A DNA stretch of 47,403 bases from an uncultured Clostridia bacterium (GCA_947627185.1 CANQVF010000014.1:1-47403), one strand, 5' to 3'; positions 1 to 8,753 are shown, numbered from the stretch's first letter. Notes: generated from the sequence alone by a model not told the origin. Numbers and translations are program-made.

Positions 1-136
1 CAATATCATATGAGTCGTTCTCTTTCAATATTTTATTTTTTATTTATGTGTGACATATCTATTTTAAACCTATATATTGATTTTAACTTTTAATAATTTT
101 TATTTTAAATAAACTATATTATTAATTTTAAAATAC

Positions 137-164
137 AAAAAAAGAACATATTTATAATATGTTC
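137..164 (-). terminator. Rho-independent terminator of rpmF
   Basis: On the minus strand a 7-bp stem (GAACATA/TATGTTC, 7-base loop) is followed at once by seven T. It lies 20 bases after the rpmF stop. Positions 1-136, to the window edge, show no gene I can support. Confidence 0.85.
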
Positions 165-184
165 CTTCTCTTAATACATTTAAA

Positions 185-367
185 CTATTCTGCTTTTTTT
201 GCAATTACTTCTTTTCCATCATAATAACCACAATTAGAACATACTGTATGAGGTCTAACTGGTTGGTGACAATGTGAACAAGTAGATAAATTTTCTGCTT
301 CTATTTTCCATGTAGATCTTTTTGCACCTGTTCTAGCTTTTGACCATCTTCTTTTTGGTTGTGCCAT
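185..367 (-). CDS. rpmF: 50S ribosomal protein L32
   Basis: Structural protein of the large ribosomal subunit. The 60-residue product has the basic N-terminus typical of L32 (MAQPKRRWSKAR) and the zinc-ribbon form of the family, with C30-x2-C33 and C43-x2-C46, so this is the zinc-binding 'C+' paralogue. Length matches the family. An AGGAGG site stands about 10 bases before the ATG. In many Firmicutes rpmF follows a YceD-like gene; here the upstream gene is an unrelated protein of unknown role some 160 bases away, so rpmF probably has its own promoter. Its own terminator follows. Confidence 0.97.
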   Translation of the reverse strand: MAQPKRRWSKARTGAKRSTWKIEAENLSTCSHCHQPVRPHTVCSNCGYYDGKEVIAKKAE

Positions 368-525
368 TTTAAAATCCCTCCTTTAGTGACTTTATATCTA
401 TGTCAAAATAAAATTTATTCTTTACAGTTACCTAAATAGTATACAACCAATTACACCTTTTGTCAAGATTTTTTTATCTGTTACTGCATTATTTATCTTT
501 TTAAAACAAATTTAAAAATTATAAT

Positions 526-1191
526 TTATCCACTTACAATTACTTTTTGTAATGGTATAATTTTAGGTTTAAAAGTCTCAAATTGGCTTTTTCCTCTTGC
601 TATAACAATTTGATTTTGTAGTTTTTGATTTTCTAATCTTAAAAAATTAATTTGTACTTTTATATCACCAAAAATTCCTTTTGTTTCATCATGGATAATA
701 GGTAAATAAGATTGTCCTTTAACAGCTTTTTTAGAAGCTATTTTATAAATATCTTCTTCTGTTACTCCACTATCACAATATTTTTCTTTTACATCATCAT
801 AAATTCTTTTCATTTCATTTGTAAATTTACCATTTAATTCAGTTATAGCACAAGAATATAAATCTGCTAAAATATCTTTAGCTTCATAATTATCTTTTTC
901 ATCTATTTTCTGTGATTGTAATAGTTCAATTTTTAATTTTATATTTTCCATTCTTTGAAGTTGTAAATTATTTCTTCCTGTAATTGCCCCCCAAAAATTT
1001 ATTTTTTCTTTAGATACAATTTCTTTATCATTCATATATTTTTGAATTTTTGCATTTTTTATTGCGTTTTGTGCTTTTATATAAATATCTCGTTTTTCTT
1101 TATCAATCTCGTTTTCAATAACCTTTTTATAATTAGAGTTTTCTTCAGATTTTTCACAATTTTCTTTTGAAACTTTTCTAACTATTCTCAT
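526..1191 (-). CDS. Hypothetical charged, largely helical protein
   Basis: I do not recognise this 221-residue protein. It is rich in Lys, Glu, Asn and Ile with long helical, partly coiled-coil-like stretches (roughly residues 1-110 and 175-200), and has no signal peptide or membrane segment. A central segment around residues 55-80 (KINFWGAITGRNN) is the only part with a distinctive look. The start is supported by an AAAGGA site about 14 bases upstream. It lies between the deaminase-like gene upstream, whose transcript is cut by a terminator, and rpmF downstream, so it is probably transcribed alone. Confidence 0.7.
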   Translation of the reverse strand: MRIVRKVSKENCEKSEENSNYKKVIENEIDKEKRDIYIKAQNAIKNAKIQKYMNDKEIVSKEKINFWGAITGRNNLQLQRMENIKLKIELLQSQKIDEKDNYEAKDILADLYSCAITELNGKFTNEMKRIYDDVKEKYCDSGVTEEDIYKIASKKAVKGQSYLPIIHDETKGIFGDIKVQINFLRLENQKLQNQIVIARGKSQFETFKPKIIPLQKVIVSG

Positions 1192-1279
1192 CTTAATAGT
1201 ATTATCCTTTCTAAAAAAATATTCTACCTTATATATTTGTTATATTGTATCAATAACAAAAAAATAATTCAATAAAAAA

Positions 1280-1312
1280 GAAAGATTTTAACATATTTGT
1301 AAAAAATCTTTC
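1280..1312 (-). terminator. Terminator of the deaminase-SLOG gene
   Basis: Minus-strand hairpin with arms GAAAGATTTT and AAAATCTTTC followed by a T-run. It lies about 45 bases after the stop of the 839-aa gene. Confidence 0.8.
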
Positions 1313-1356
1313 TTCTAAAAAAAATATTTTTCGACTTTTTTAACTAAAAATTTATT

Positions 1357-3876
1357 TTAAGCTAATTTATTTGTACCTATTTCTGGATAATCATCTAAAA
1401 TTTTTTGTACTAAATTATCGTTTATTTTAAATTCTTTTACATATCCCCCTAAAGAATTTGCTTTATCTTTTAAGGCTTCAACATCAGAATTTACATATAT
1501 TTTAGCTTTTCCTTTTCCATTTTTAGCTTCTTGAACTAAATTAGATACAGGTGAATTTCCATCAAATGCAAGAACAATTGAATTTCTTCTTTCAAAAATT
1601 TCATAATTAAAACTTTTATAAATTCCCATTTCTTCTCTTTCTGTTGATATACAAACACCACTTAAATCTTCATTTAATAGTCCTTCTTTAATTTCTTTTG
1701 AAACAGCCTTAGGAATTATAGCATTTACTTCGAATTTTTTATTTAATTCTTTAGAATAATCCATTATGGCTTTTTCATATCCATTCATTTTATGACCAAC
1801 AACAAAGTAGACTTTTTCATTATTTAAATTTTTAATTAAACTTTCAATTATTTTTCTTCCTGACTCATCAATAGTTGTTTCTCTATTTTTTGCATTAAAA
1901 CTTCCACCTGCAATTATAATTGGCAATTTATCTTCAGGTAATTTTTTTATTTTTTCTTTTAATTCCATTTCTGAATCTAAATCATTTGTAATTCTCATAT
2001 CTATTAAATTGTTTTTACTTTTTTCAAAATTTTCTTTTTCTAATTCTGAAATTGCTTCTCTAATACTTCTACCTGCTAAAAATTTTTCAAATTTTTTAGA
2101 TTTTTTTGCAAAATATTTTTTACTATCTGCTATTACTTTGTCTTCTACCTCTCTCATTTTTAAGAAATCTTCATCTGTAAGTCCTAAAATATTATGTAGT
2201 GCTAATTGTTCATTTATTGTATCTGTTCCATACATTCCACATCCATCTGTACCTTGAACACATTTTACATCATTTTCTAAATATTGTTTTAACGGATGTC
2301 TATCTAATATACTTAAATTATTTAATCTAACATTAGATGTTAATTGAAATTCAAGAATAGCATTTGTTTCTTTCATTTCTTGAATTAATTTTTTTCCTTC
2401 TTCTGAATTTAAATCTGCTGTATATAATCCATGCCCTAATCTAAATTTAGGCATTTTTTGTCCTTTTTTCAAAGATTCTTTAATACATTGTATTGATTTT
2501 GCTACATTATCTCTTAAACAGTCATTTTCTCCAGCATGTATTCTAATGGTAAAACCTGGATCTTCTTTAACTGCAAATTGTACTAATTCATTTATTACTG
2601 GTTTTAATTCAGTTATATCATTAATTTCCTCACCAATAAAATCACTTCCTACTACATAAGGACTTTTTGCAATAGCTTTTAAAACATCTAAATTTTCTCT
2701 TAAATATGTAGAACTTGTTTTTTGGTCTTTTATTATTGTAAGTGGTATTCTTCTTATACCAGCAAGCATTCTAATTGCAACACCTGTTTCTTTTTCTATT
2801 TTGGGCATTACATCATGTATTTCTTCTAGTAATTTTATAGCTGGTTCACCAGTTTTTACTAAATCTGTATCAGTTATTTCTGCATAAGTAATACTTTGTT
2901 TTTGATATTCTCTAGCTATCCATAAAAATTTATCTTGTCTTAAAGTATTGTTTTTATATGGACTATTTGCTTTTTTATCTTCTAATATTTTTTTAACATA
3001 ATTTACAATATCTTTCTCTGGTATTTTCTCAACTGTTTTCAAATTAAGTTTGATTTTATTTTCAGAAAATTTTGCTTTACAAAATACATATCTATATAAA
3101 TAAACTTTTTCTAAATTAGTAAATACTGATTGACCATCTTTTAATAATCCTAAACTATTTCTTATTTTAGATATATTTTCTTCAGCATTTTCTAAATTGT
3201 TTAAAATTAGATCAGCAAAATTAATAAAAGTATTATCATCAATTTTTCTTGTTAAATACTTTCCTGTTAATTCACTATTTTCAAATTGTTTTTCAACACC
3301 TTTTCTTTCTTCTAATATTGCTTTTTCTTGTTTTTCTGTTAATTTTAAGTTTATTTTCTTTATATAATATAATGGATATTTTATTTGATGAACTATTCCT
3401 AAAGATATTAAAACATCAGGTGTTAGATTAGCATTCATGTGTGTATGTAAATCTGTTTTAAATTTAGATTTTTTTAATATATAAGATTTTACAATAGTTT
3501 TACTAATGTCTAATTTATAATCTTTTGTTTGTGACATTAAAGTTTTAATTATAGCTGGCATTTTCGCTTTAACTTCTATTTCGTTTTCATATATATTTGC
3601 TATTTTCATTCCTGCCAATCTAAAAATGTATACATCTTCATTATCTCCATTTATAGATGCAGGTATTATATTTCTTATTATTTTTAATCCGTTTTCATCT
3701 TCTGAAACTTCTAAGTTACAAAGTTTTGCTAAATTTTTTATTAAATTTCCATTTTTATGGTTTGGAGTTCTTATAATATATTCTAATTCATCTTTATTAG
3801 GCACTTTATATAATTCAACGACTATATCTTTTTCTTTATCTATATAGAATTTATTAAAAAATTTTAAATTCTTCAT
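1357..3876 (-). CDS. Adenosine/AMP deaminase-like protein with C-terminal SLOG/LOG-like domain
   Basis: An 839-residue protein. About residues 140-570 form an adenosine deaminase-type metal-dependent barrel: H144-x-H146, HAGE at 447-450 (metal His447, catalytic Glu450), Gly-His at 481-482, SN at 514-515 and GTDG at 542-545 (metal Asp544). In classical ADA the residue after that Asp is a second Asp; here it is Gly545, so the substrate may differ. Residues about 650-800 look like a Rossmannoid SLOG/LOG nucleotide-binding domain (AGGSF near 656, VVGHKMNGYE near 692, FDGNSPVSN near 771); this second assignment is by motif only. The N-terminal 140 residues are unassigned. No signal peptide, so cytosolic. 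It has its own promoter and terminator. ADGF and AMP deaminase are alternatives for the barrel; the deaminase fold itself is fairly sure. Confidence 0.75.
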   Translation of the reverse strand: MKNLKFFNKFYIDKEKDIVVELYKVPNKDELEYIIRTPNHKNGNLIKNLAKLCNLEVSEDENGLKIIRNIIPASINGDNEDVYIFRLAGMKIANIYENEIEVKAKMPAIIKTLMSQTKDYKLDISKTIVKSYILKKSKFKTDLHTHMNANLTPDVLISLGIVHQIKYPLYYIKKINLKLTEKQEKAILEERKGVEKQFENSELTGKYLTRKIDDNTFINFADLILNNLENAEENISKIRNSLGLLKDGQSVFTNLEKVYLYRYVFCKAKFSENKIKLNLKTVEKIPEKDIVNYVKKILEDKKANSPYKNNTLRQDKFLWIAREYQKQSITYAEITDTDLVKTGEPAIKLLEEIHDVMPKIEKETGVAIRMLAGIRRIPLTIIKDQKTSSTYLRENLDVLKAIAKSPYVVGSDFIGEEINDITELKPVINELVQFAVKEDPGFTIRIHAGENDCLRDNVAKSIQCIKESLKKGQKMPKFRLGHGLYTADLNSEEGKKLIQEMKETNAILEFQLTSNVRLNNLSILDRHPLKQYLENDVKCVQGTDGCGMYGTDTINEQLALHNILGLTDEDFLKMREVEDKVIADSKKYFAKKSKKFEKFLAGRSIREAISELEKENFEKSKNNLIDMRITNDLDSEMELKEKIKKLPEDKLPIIIAGGSFNAKNRETTIDESGRKIIESLIKNLNNEKVYFVVGHKMNGYEKAIMDYSKELNKKFEVNAIIPKAVSKEIKEGLLNEDLSGVCISTEREEMGIYKSFNYEIFERRNSIVLAFDGNSPVSNLVQEAKNGKGKAKIYVNSDVEALKDKANSLGGYVKEFKINDNLVQKILDDYPEIGTNKLA

Positions 3877-3919
3877 ATGATTATAATTACTCCTTTCTAA
3901 TTATCCTAGTTAATTCTAT

Positions 3920-3948
3920 ATTATACCAGATTTATTAGTATAATTCAA
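3920..3948 (-). promoter_or_regulatory. Sigma-A-type promoter of the deaminase-SLOG gene
   Basis: Minus strand TTGAAT (3943-3948), 17-base spacer, TATAAT (3920-3925). It lies about 45 bases before the start codon and an AAAGGAG site lies between. Confidence 0.7.
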
Positions 3949-4040
3949 TAGTTTTGTTAAATTATGTAAACTTTTTCTAAATATATTTTATTATTTATTT
4001 TATTTTTTGTGCTTTTTTCTATTTTACCTATATTAATATA

Positions 4041-4067
4041 AAAAATCTAGTTAAAACTAGATTTTTT
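4041..4067 (-). terminator. Terminator of the RelQ-like gene
   Basis: Arms AAAAATCTAGTT and AACTAGATTTTT form a symmetric hairpin. It overlaps the stop codon of the synthetase gene and is followed by T-rich sequence on the minus strand. Confidence 0.75.
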
Positions 4068-4803
4068 ATAAATTATATTTTTGCTTTTTCATTTTTTCAT
4101 CTTTTTCTTCTGCCGATTCTAATACTATGTTATTATTTCTTTTTTCTATAGTATTTGCAATTGTAAGCATATTATCATCAATATTATTTATTATTTTTGC
4201 ATATTTTATTAAATTTTTATTCTCCATTTTTGAAATATTTGAATTTTTATATTTTAATTTATGTTCTAAACTAGCCCAAAAATCCATTCCTAATGTACGA
4301 ATTTGTATTTCAGCTTTCACAAACATAATTCTTGATGAAAGATGAACTGGAATTTCTACTATTAAATGATAGCTCATATATCCAGTTTTTTTAGGTTTTT
4401 TCATATAATCTTTTTTATTTATAATTTTTATATCTTGAAAGTCTTCTATTATTTGAATTATTTTATAAACATCACTTTTAAAATTACATACTATTCTTAT
4501 TCCAGCAATATCGTTTATTTTGTCAAATAAGTTTTGATATGTTAATTCACAACCTTTTCTTTTTAATTTTTCTATAATATTTTCTGGTTTTTTTATTCTA
4601 GTAGTTATGTATTCTATTGGTTCATATTCTGAGAAAAGTTTTAATTCATCTTGTATTATTTCAATTTTTGTTTTAATTTGTTTAAGTGCTGAATTATATA
4701 AAAACATTATTTTTTTAAATGTTTCACTTTTTACATCTATTAACTCATCATTCAGTAAGTGCTGTTCTATACTAGCAGGATAATTCTCCTCCAAATTCTT
4801 CAT
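4066..4803 (-). CDS. relQ: Small alarmone synthetase (RelQ-type GTP pyrophosphokinase)
   Basis: Predicted to transfer pyrophosphate from ATP to GDP/GTP, making (p)ppGpp in the cytosol. The RelA/SpoT synthetase domain fills about residues 60-185: basic R69/K71/K72 patch, DIAGIR at 98-103, GYMSYH at 141-146 (substrate-binding Tyr) and the catalytic E-x-Q in EIQIRT at 165-170, then a helical C-terminus. There is no HD hydrolase, TGS or ACT domain, so this is a single-domain synthetase rather than Rel. At 245 residues it is somewhat longer than usual RelQ because of a Lys/Glu-rich tail after residue 220. An AAAGGATG site precedes the ATG. It is monocistronic, next to two nucleotide hydrolases. 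Confidence 0.88.
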   Translation of the reverse strand: MKNLEENYPASIEQHLLNDELIDVKSETFKKIMFLYNSALKQIKTKIEIIQDELKLFSEYEPIEYITTRIKKPENIIEKLKRKGCELTYQNLFDKINDIAGIRIVCNFKSDVYKIIQIIEDFQDIKIINKKDYMKKPKKTGYMSYHLIVEIPVHLSSRIMFVKAEIQIRTLGMDFWASLEHKLKYKNSNISKMENKNLIKYAKIINNIDDNMLTIANTIEKRNNNIVLESAEEKDEKMKKQKYNL

Positions 4804-4908
4804 TTAATCATCCTTTCTTATAATATATATTCATTTTGCACTTTTATATTATATATAAATTATTAAATTAATATTAAAAGTTTGTAAAAGTTTTGTGAAC
4901 AGTTTATA

Positions 4909-5367
4909 TTAATAATCATATATTATATAATTTAATAAATTATCTCCATCATATTCGAATTTCATTGTGAAAAAATTATTATCATTTTCTAATTTTTTTA
5001 GAAATAGTTTGTCTCCTTCCCAAGTATTAAGATTTACTATTTTTTCTTTATCTATCCATTCTAAGTCGCCTTCATTACATTCTATCAAATCACCTTCAAA
5101 ATCATTTGAAGTAAAAATATACATATATTCTGTTTCCCATTCTTTTGAAGTATAAGTTACAATTCCTCTTAACTTAAAAGTTTTTAATTTCAATCCTGTT
5201 TCTTCAAAAACTTCTCTTTTTATACATTCTTCTGGGCTTTCATTATTTTCAAATTTTCCACCTATTCCTATCCACTTATCTTTACTTATATCTTTTTCTT
5301 TTTTAGTTCTATGAAGCATTAAATATTGATTATTTTTTTCTATATAACATATAGTAGATAATATCAT
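4909..5367 (-). CDS. Nudix hydrolase, MutT/8-oxo-dGTP diphosphatase type
   Basis: Hydrolyses nucleoside diphosphate-linked substrates. The full Nudix box is present at residues 37-59: G37, E43, R51-E52, E55-E56, G58. The N-terminal pattern (MLHRTKKEKDISKDKW, then GIGGKFE) resembles MTH1-like 8-oxo-dGTP diphosphatases that clean the nucleotide pool; substrate is inferred. 152 residues is normal for the family. An AAGGA site precedes the ATG. It is divergent from the CotF-like genes. Confidence 0.85.
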   Translation of the reverse strand: MILSTICYIEKNNQYLMLHRTKKEKDISKDKWIGIGGKFENNESPEECIKREVFEETGLKLKTFKLRGIVTYTSKEWETEYMYIFTSNDFEGDLIECNEGDLEWIDKEKIVNLNTWEGDKLFLKKLENDNNFFTMKFEYDGDNLLNYIIYDY

Positions 5368-5422
5368 TTTTATTTTCCTTCTATTAATTATTTTTTCAAT
5401 TTTGTTATATCATTTTTTACTA

Positions 5423-5469
5423 AAAAAGTAAATTACTAATTAATTTAAATATTCTTTAATTTACTTTTT
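5423..5469. repeat. Perfect 13-bp inverted repeat between divergent genes
   Basis: AAAAAGTAAATTA at 5423-5435 and its exact complement at 5457-5469, with a 21-base spacer. It lies between the starts of the minus-strand Nudix gene and the plus-strand CotF-like pair, so it cannot end either gene's own transcript. It could be an operator or just AT-rich symmetry. Confidence 0.5.
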
Positions 5470-5543
5470 ATTATTTTATTTTCTTACATTTTTGCATATA
5501 TTTTCTTTTTTTTGGAAATACTTTTTTTAAAGAGGTGATAAAT

Positions 5544-5717
5544 TTGACAAGTAAAGAACTTTTATATGTTGAAGATGCTTTAGGTCATGAAAAATTTATG
5601 AAATCATGTGCTACTAAAACATCTGGTAAACTAACAGATCCTACTCTTTCTACTTATATGGGAGAGTTATCTAAAAAACATGATGAAATTTTTAACAAAT
5701 TTTTAAATTTATTGTAG
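5544..5717 (+). CDS. Small CotF-like spore coat protein
   Basis: A 57-residue protein resembling the first half of the CotF/YhcQ spore coat family (KELLYVEDALGHEKFM...). I chose a TTG start at 5544, because the AGAGGTGAT site at 5531-5539 is placed for it; a GTG at 5535 lies inside that site. It contains one Cys. It is followed 8 bases later by a second CotF-like gene, so the two form an operon, probably made in the mother cell during sporulation. Assignment is by resemblance of a short sequence and by context. Confidence 0.7.
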   Translation: MTSKELLYVEDALGHEKFMKSCATKTSGKLTDPTLSTYMGELSKKHDEIFNKFLNLL

Positions 5718-5725
5718 GAGGTATT

Positions 5726-5974
5726 ATGGAAGATAGAGATTTAATGGAAAATGAGTTGCTCGTTATTAAAGGTGTTTGTGACTTATATCTTCATGGAACA
5801 ATTGAATCTACAACTGCAGAAGTTCATGAAGCTTTTAAATGTGCTTTAAATGAAACTTTAGATATTCAAAATAAAATTTATAACTTAATGAAAGATAAAG
5901 GATGGTATAATACAGAAGATGCAGAACAACAAAAAATAGATCAAACAAAACAGAAATTTATGACAAATAATTAA
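5726..5974 (+). CDS. CotF-like spore coat protein
   Basis: An 82-residue helical protein with the CotF-domain pattern: acidic start DRDLMENELLVIKGVCDLYLHG, then an ESTTAEVHEAFKCALNET helix and a C-terminal MKDKGWY. A GGAGGT site precedes the ATG, 8 bases after the preceding small CotF-like gene. The two short ORFs together equal about the length of one longer CotF protein. Likely a spore coat component; structural role inferred from the family. Confidence 0.78.
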   Translation: MEDRDLMENELLVIKGVCDLYLHGTIESTTAEVHEAFKCALNETLDIQNKIYNLMKDKGWYNTEDAEQQKIDQTKQKFMTNN

Positions 5975-5983
5975 TAGCACTAT

Positions 5984-6024
5984 AAAACACAGAAATACTA
6001 AATAATTTAGTACTTCTGTGTTTT
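5984..6024. terminator. Bidirectional terminator between the cotF-like operon and the ITPase-like gene
   Basis: A long near-perfect hairpin (AAAACACAGAA ... TTCTGTGTTTT with an inner ACTAAAT/ATTTAGT stem). It serves converging genes ending at 5974 (+) and 6048 (-). T-rich on both sides. Confidence 0.85.
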
Positions 6025-6047
6025 GTAAATTTATATTTTAAATTGTT

Positions 6048-6650
6048 TTATTTTTTTAAAGATTTTTCAATAAAATCTATTACTTCATCTTTATTTTTTT
6101 CTTTATCATTTTCTTTTCTATCTTCTTCAGTAAGTTCAACTAAATATTTATTTAAGCTAGGAATAATGGTTATTGAATCTAGCGGGTATCCTGGATTTAA
6201 CTTTTCACAAGGTGTTTCCACAAAATAGAAATGGTCTTTATTCCATGAATATTCATATTTATTTTTTCCATCATATACAACCATTCCATATACCCATTTT
6301 GCAGTTAGTCTTCCACCATTTTCTTTTACTAATCCTGTATAATATTCAATCATTTCATCATCTGTAAGTTCTTTTCCATTTACTCTTCTTACATGAGTTC
6401 CTGGTTGTTTTTCTTCTGGTAATTCTTCTATAAATAAACTATTATCCATTCCAATAGATGTTATACCAGTTGCATCATAATATGCTTTAGCTTTTATAAA
6501 AGCATTTTCTAAAGCATTTTTACCATTTTCATCAACTTTAATATCTACATTTACATCTTTAATAGTTAATAATTTTATTCCTTTTTCCTTTAATGGTTCA
6601 CTATATTTTTTTATTTTAGCTGGATTTTTTGTTGCAAATAATACTTCCAT
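6048..6650 (-). CDS. Non-canonical purine NTP pyrophosphatase (Ham1/RdgB-like)
   Basis: Expected to hydrolyse ITP/XTP and dITP to monophosphates. The N-terminal Ham1 signature is clear (FATKNPAKIKKY, residues 5-16), followed by an E-N-A-x3-K-A helix (48-55), a DNSL loop (69-72) in place of the usual DDSGL, and PGTHVRR (83-89) where typical enzymes have PGVYSAR. These changes place it in a divergent branch, so substrate is less certain. The last 30 residues are Lys/Glu-rich. An AAAGGAG site precedes the start. It is the last gene of a run starting at the nitronate monooxygenase gene. Confidence 0.8.
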   Translation of the reverse strand: MEVLFATKNPAKIKKYSEPLKEKGIKLLTIKDVNVDIKVDENGKNALENAFIKAKAYYDATGITSIGMDNSLFIEELPEEKQPGTHVRRVNGKELTDDEMIEYYTGLVKENGGRLTAKWVYGMVVYDGKNKYEYSWNKDHFYFVETPCEKLNPGYPLDSITIIPSLNKYLVELTEEDRKENDKEKNKDEVIDFIEKSLKK

Positions 6651-6673
6651 TTTATGCTCCTTTATAATTTTTA

Positions 6674-7516
6674 TTAATTTTTCAAAAATTCTTTCATTTT
6701 CTTTAATTTATCAGTTGCATCTTTTATTCCCAAATCATACATTTCTTGTAGTTTTTCTGAATTTTTTTCAATTCTCTTTATTTTTAAATTTTTACTTGGT
6801 CTTATTACAAATATTTCTTTTTTATTTTCCATATCTATAATTTTTTCTACTGTACTATTATACATTTTATATCTATTATTCAAACATTCTACAAATTCAG
6901 GATATTTTTTATATTTTATTTTTGTTAATAATTTATTTGCAGGTTTTTTTCTATATTCTATTGGTCTTGTAAGAACAACTATAATTTTTTCATATCCTAA
7001 TTCTTTACATTTATCAACAGGAATACTATTTGATGTTCCACCATCTAGATATTTTTTCCCATCTATTTCAACTACTTTAGAAACAAACGGCATTGCAGAA
7101 GTTGCTCTCATTACTTCCATTTGTTTAAAACAATCATATATTTTTATAAATTCAGATTTCCCAGTTTCAATATTTGTTACACCTGCATACAATTCTGTAT
7201 TTGATTTTTCAAAAGCTTCTTCATCAAATACATCTAATTTGAAAGGCAGTTCATAAAAAGCAAAATCTTTATTTATAATATTTCCAGTTTTTATTAGAGA
7301 AGAAATCCCCATATATCTTTTATCTTTAATATATTTTTTATTATATCTAATAACTCTTCCTTTTTGTTTTGAAATAAAGTTTATTCCAAACAAAATTCCA
7401 GCAGATACTCCAACTATACCATCTATTTTTATATTATTTTCCAAAAAAACATCTAATACACCTGCTGTATACATTCCTCTCATTGCTCCGCCTTCTAGTA
7501 CCAATCCTACTTTCAT
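6674..7516 (-). CDS. Patatin-like phospholipase (RssA-type)
   Basis: A cytosolic serine acyl hydrolase of the patatin fold. The oxyanion loop (EGGAMRG, residues 8-14), the nucleophile elbow GVSAG (Ser38) and the dyad Asp in DGG (158-160) are all present. 280 residues fits the YjjU/RssA-like bacterial group. No signal peptide. It lies between the nitronate monooxygenase-like gene and the Ham1-like gene on the same strand with short gaps, suggesting an operon. The lipid substrate cannot be read from sequence. Confidence 0.88.
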   Translation of the reverse strand: MKVGLVLEGGAMRGMYTAGVLDVFLENNIKIDGIVGVSAGILFGINFISKQKGRVIRYNKKYIKDKRYMGISSLIKTGNIINKDFAFYELPFKLDVFDEEAFEKSNTELYAGVTNIETGKSEFIKIYDCFKQMEVMRATSAMPFVSKVVEIDGKKYLDGGTSNSIPVDKCKELGYEKIIVVLTRPIEYRKKPANKLLTKIKYKKYPEFVECLNNRYKMYNSTVEKIIDMENKKEIFVIRPSKNLKIKRIEKNSEKLQEMYDLGIKDATDKLKKMKEFLKN

Positions 7517-7576
7517 ATTTTCACTCTTTTCTATTTTTTGACAATTATAACAAATATTTTTTCATAAGTAAATATT

Positions 7577-8629
7577 TTAATCTGTTAGTTCTTGCATTAA
7601 ATCATGGACAGATACAATTTTATCTATCTTACTTACATTACTTCCACAAAAAATTAAACCATTATCTACATTTCCTTTAACAGAATTAATTAATGCATCT
7701 GTAATACAATATGGAGTAGTTTTTATATCACAAGTTTTAATACAATTATAACATTTTCCTATTTTTTGACATTTTGTATCATAAACTTTTTTTATAAATT
7801 CATTATTTATAGCTCTTCCTGGCATTCCAACAGGACTTGTAATTATCTTTATATCTTCTTTTTTAGCATTTACATAAGCTTCTTTAAATTCTTTTGAAGC
7901 ATCACATTCATTTGTTGCTACAAAACGAGTAGCCATTTGAACTCCTGATGCTCCTAAATTTAAAAATCTTTTTATATCTGTTTTATTCCAAATTCCTCCT
8001 GCTGAAATTACAGGGATCTGCTTATTAAATTCTTTTTCTATTTCTTTAATATAATTTACAACTTCTTTTGTTATATCTTCAAGTTTTGGTTTATTATCAA
8101 TTAATTCATCTTTTTTAAATCCTAAATGTCCACCAGCTTCTGGACCTTCTATTACTATCATATCAGGAACATAATTATATTTTTTTATCCAATGCTTAGT
8201 AATTAGTTCACAACATCTAAGTGAAGATACAATTGGTGCAATTTTAGTATCTGTTCCTACAACATATTCTGGTAATTCTTTTGGTATACCTGCACCAGAA
8301 ATAATCAAATCTATCTTTTGTTTAACACATTCTTCTACTATCTCTTTATAATGTGTCATAGCAACCATAATATTAACACCGAGTATTTTATCTTCTCCAG
8401 CTATTTTTCTTGCCATCTTTATTTCTTTTTCTATTGCTCTTAAATTAGCTTTTCTAGGATTTGTTTTAAAATCATTTTCTTTATACCCAATATCTGCTGT
8501 TGAAATTATACCAATTCCACCTTCTTTGCTTACTGTTCCAGCAAGATTATGAAGTGATACTCCAACTCCCATTCCACCCTGTATTATTGGATATTTTGAC
8601 TCTTTGTTTCCTATTTTTATACCTTCCAT
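7577..8629 (-). CDS. Nitronate monooxygenase/FabK-like FMN flavoprotein
   Basis: A TIM-barrel FMN enzyme of the 2-nitropropane dioxygenase/enoyl-ACP reductase II superfamily. Visible motifs: PIIQGGMGVGVS at the N-terminus, GVNIMVA, SGAGIP, EGPEAGGHLGF with the conserved His, PVISAGGIW and GASGVQMATRF, which bind FMN phosphate. A C-terminal Cys-rich segment (CQKIGKCYNCIKTC) is common in clostridial members. I start at the ATG at 8629 because AAAGGAG overlaps the earlier ATG three codons upstream. Nitronate oxidation versus FabK activity cannot be settled here. First gene of an apparent operon with the patatin. Confidence 0.83.
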   Translation of the reverse strand: MEGIKIGNKESKYPIIQGGMGVGVSLHNLAGTVSKEGGIGIISTADIGYKENDFKTNPRKANLRAIEKEIKMARKIAGEDKILGVNIMVAMTHYKEIVEECVKQKIDLIISGAGIPKELPEYVVGTDTKIAPIVSSLRCCELITKHWIKKYNYVPDMIVIEGPEAGGHLGFKKDELIDNKPKLEDITKEVVNYIKEIEKEFNKQIPVISAGGIWNKTDIKRFLNLGASGVQMATRFVATNECDASKEFKEAYVNAKKEDIKIITSPVGMPGRAINNEFIKKVYDTKCQKIGKCYNCIKTCDIKTTPYCITDALINSVKGNVDNGLIFCGSNVSKIDKIVSVHDLMQELTD

Positions 8630-8646
8630 CTTGTTCATCTCCTTTT

Positions 8647-8692
8647 ATCTAGTTTTGATTACTAGATTATCATTTATTAAAAACTTTTTCAA
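8647..8692 (-). promoter_or_regulatory. Promoter with overlapping inverted repeat, nitronate monooxygenase operon
   Basis: Minus strand TTGAAA (8687-8692), 17-base spacer, TAATCT (8664-8669). The -10 lies inside one arm of a perfect 7-bp inverted repeat, ATCTAGT (8647-8653) and ACTAGAT (8661-8667) with a 7-base spacer, an operator-like layout. Confidence 0.55.
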
Positions 8693-8717
8693 TTTGCTGA
8701 CCAAATGTTCAAAAGCA

Positions 8718-8753
8718 AAAAAATAAGGATGATTTATTATCATCCTTATTTTT
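8718..8753. terminator. Terminator below the recombinase gene
   Basis: Symmetric hairpin AAAAATAAGGATGAT/ATCATCCTTATTTTT with T-runs on both sides. On the minus strand it ends transcripts from the recombinase before the nitronate monooxygenase promoter. It also marks the left side of the accessory island. Confidence 0.8.

Noticed and set aside
2009..2257. Plus-strand ORFs inside minus-strand genes, for example here and at 20334-20783
   Set aside because: They are antisense shadows of strongly supported genes, with Phe/Ser/Leu-rich low-complexity translations and no ribosome sites.
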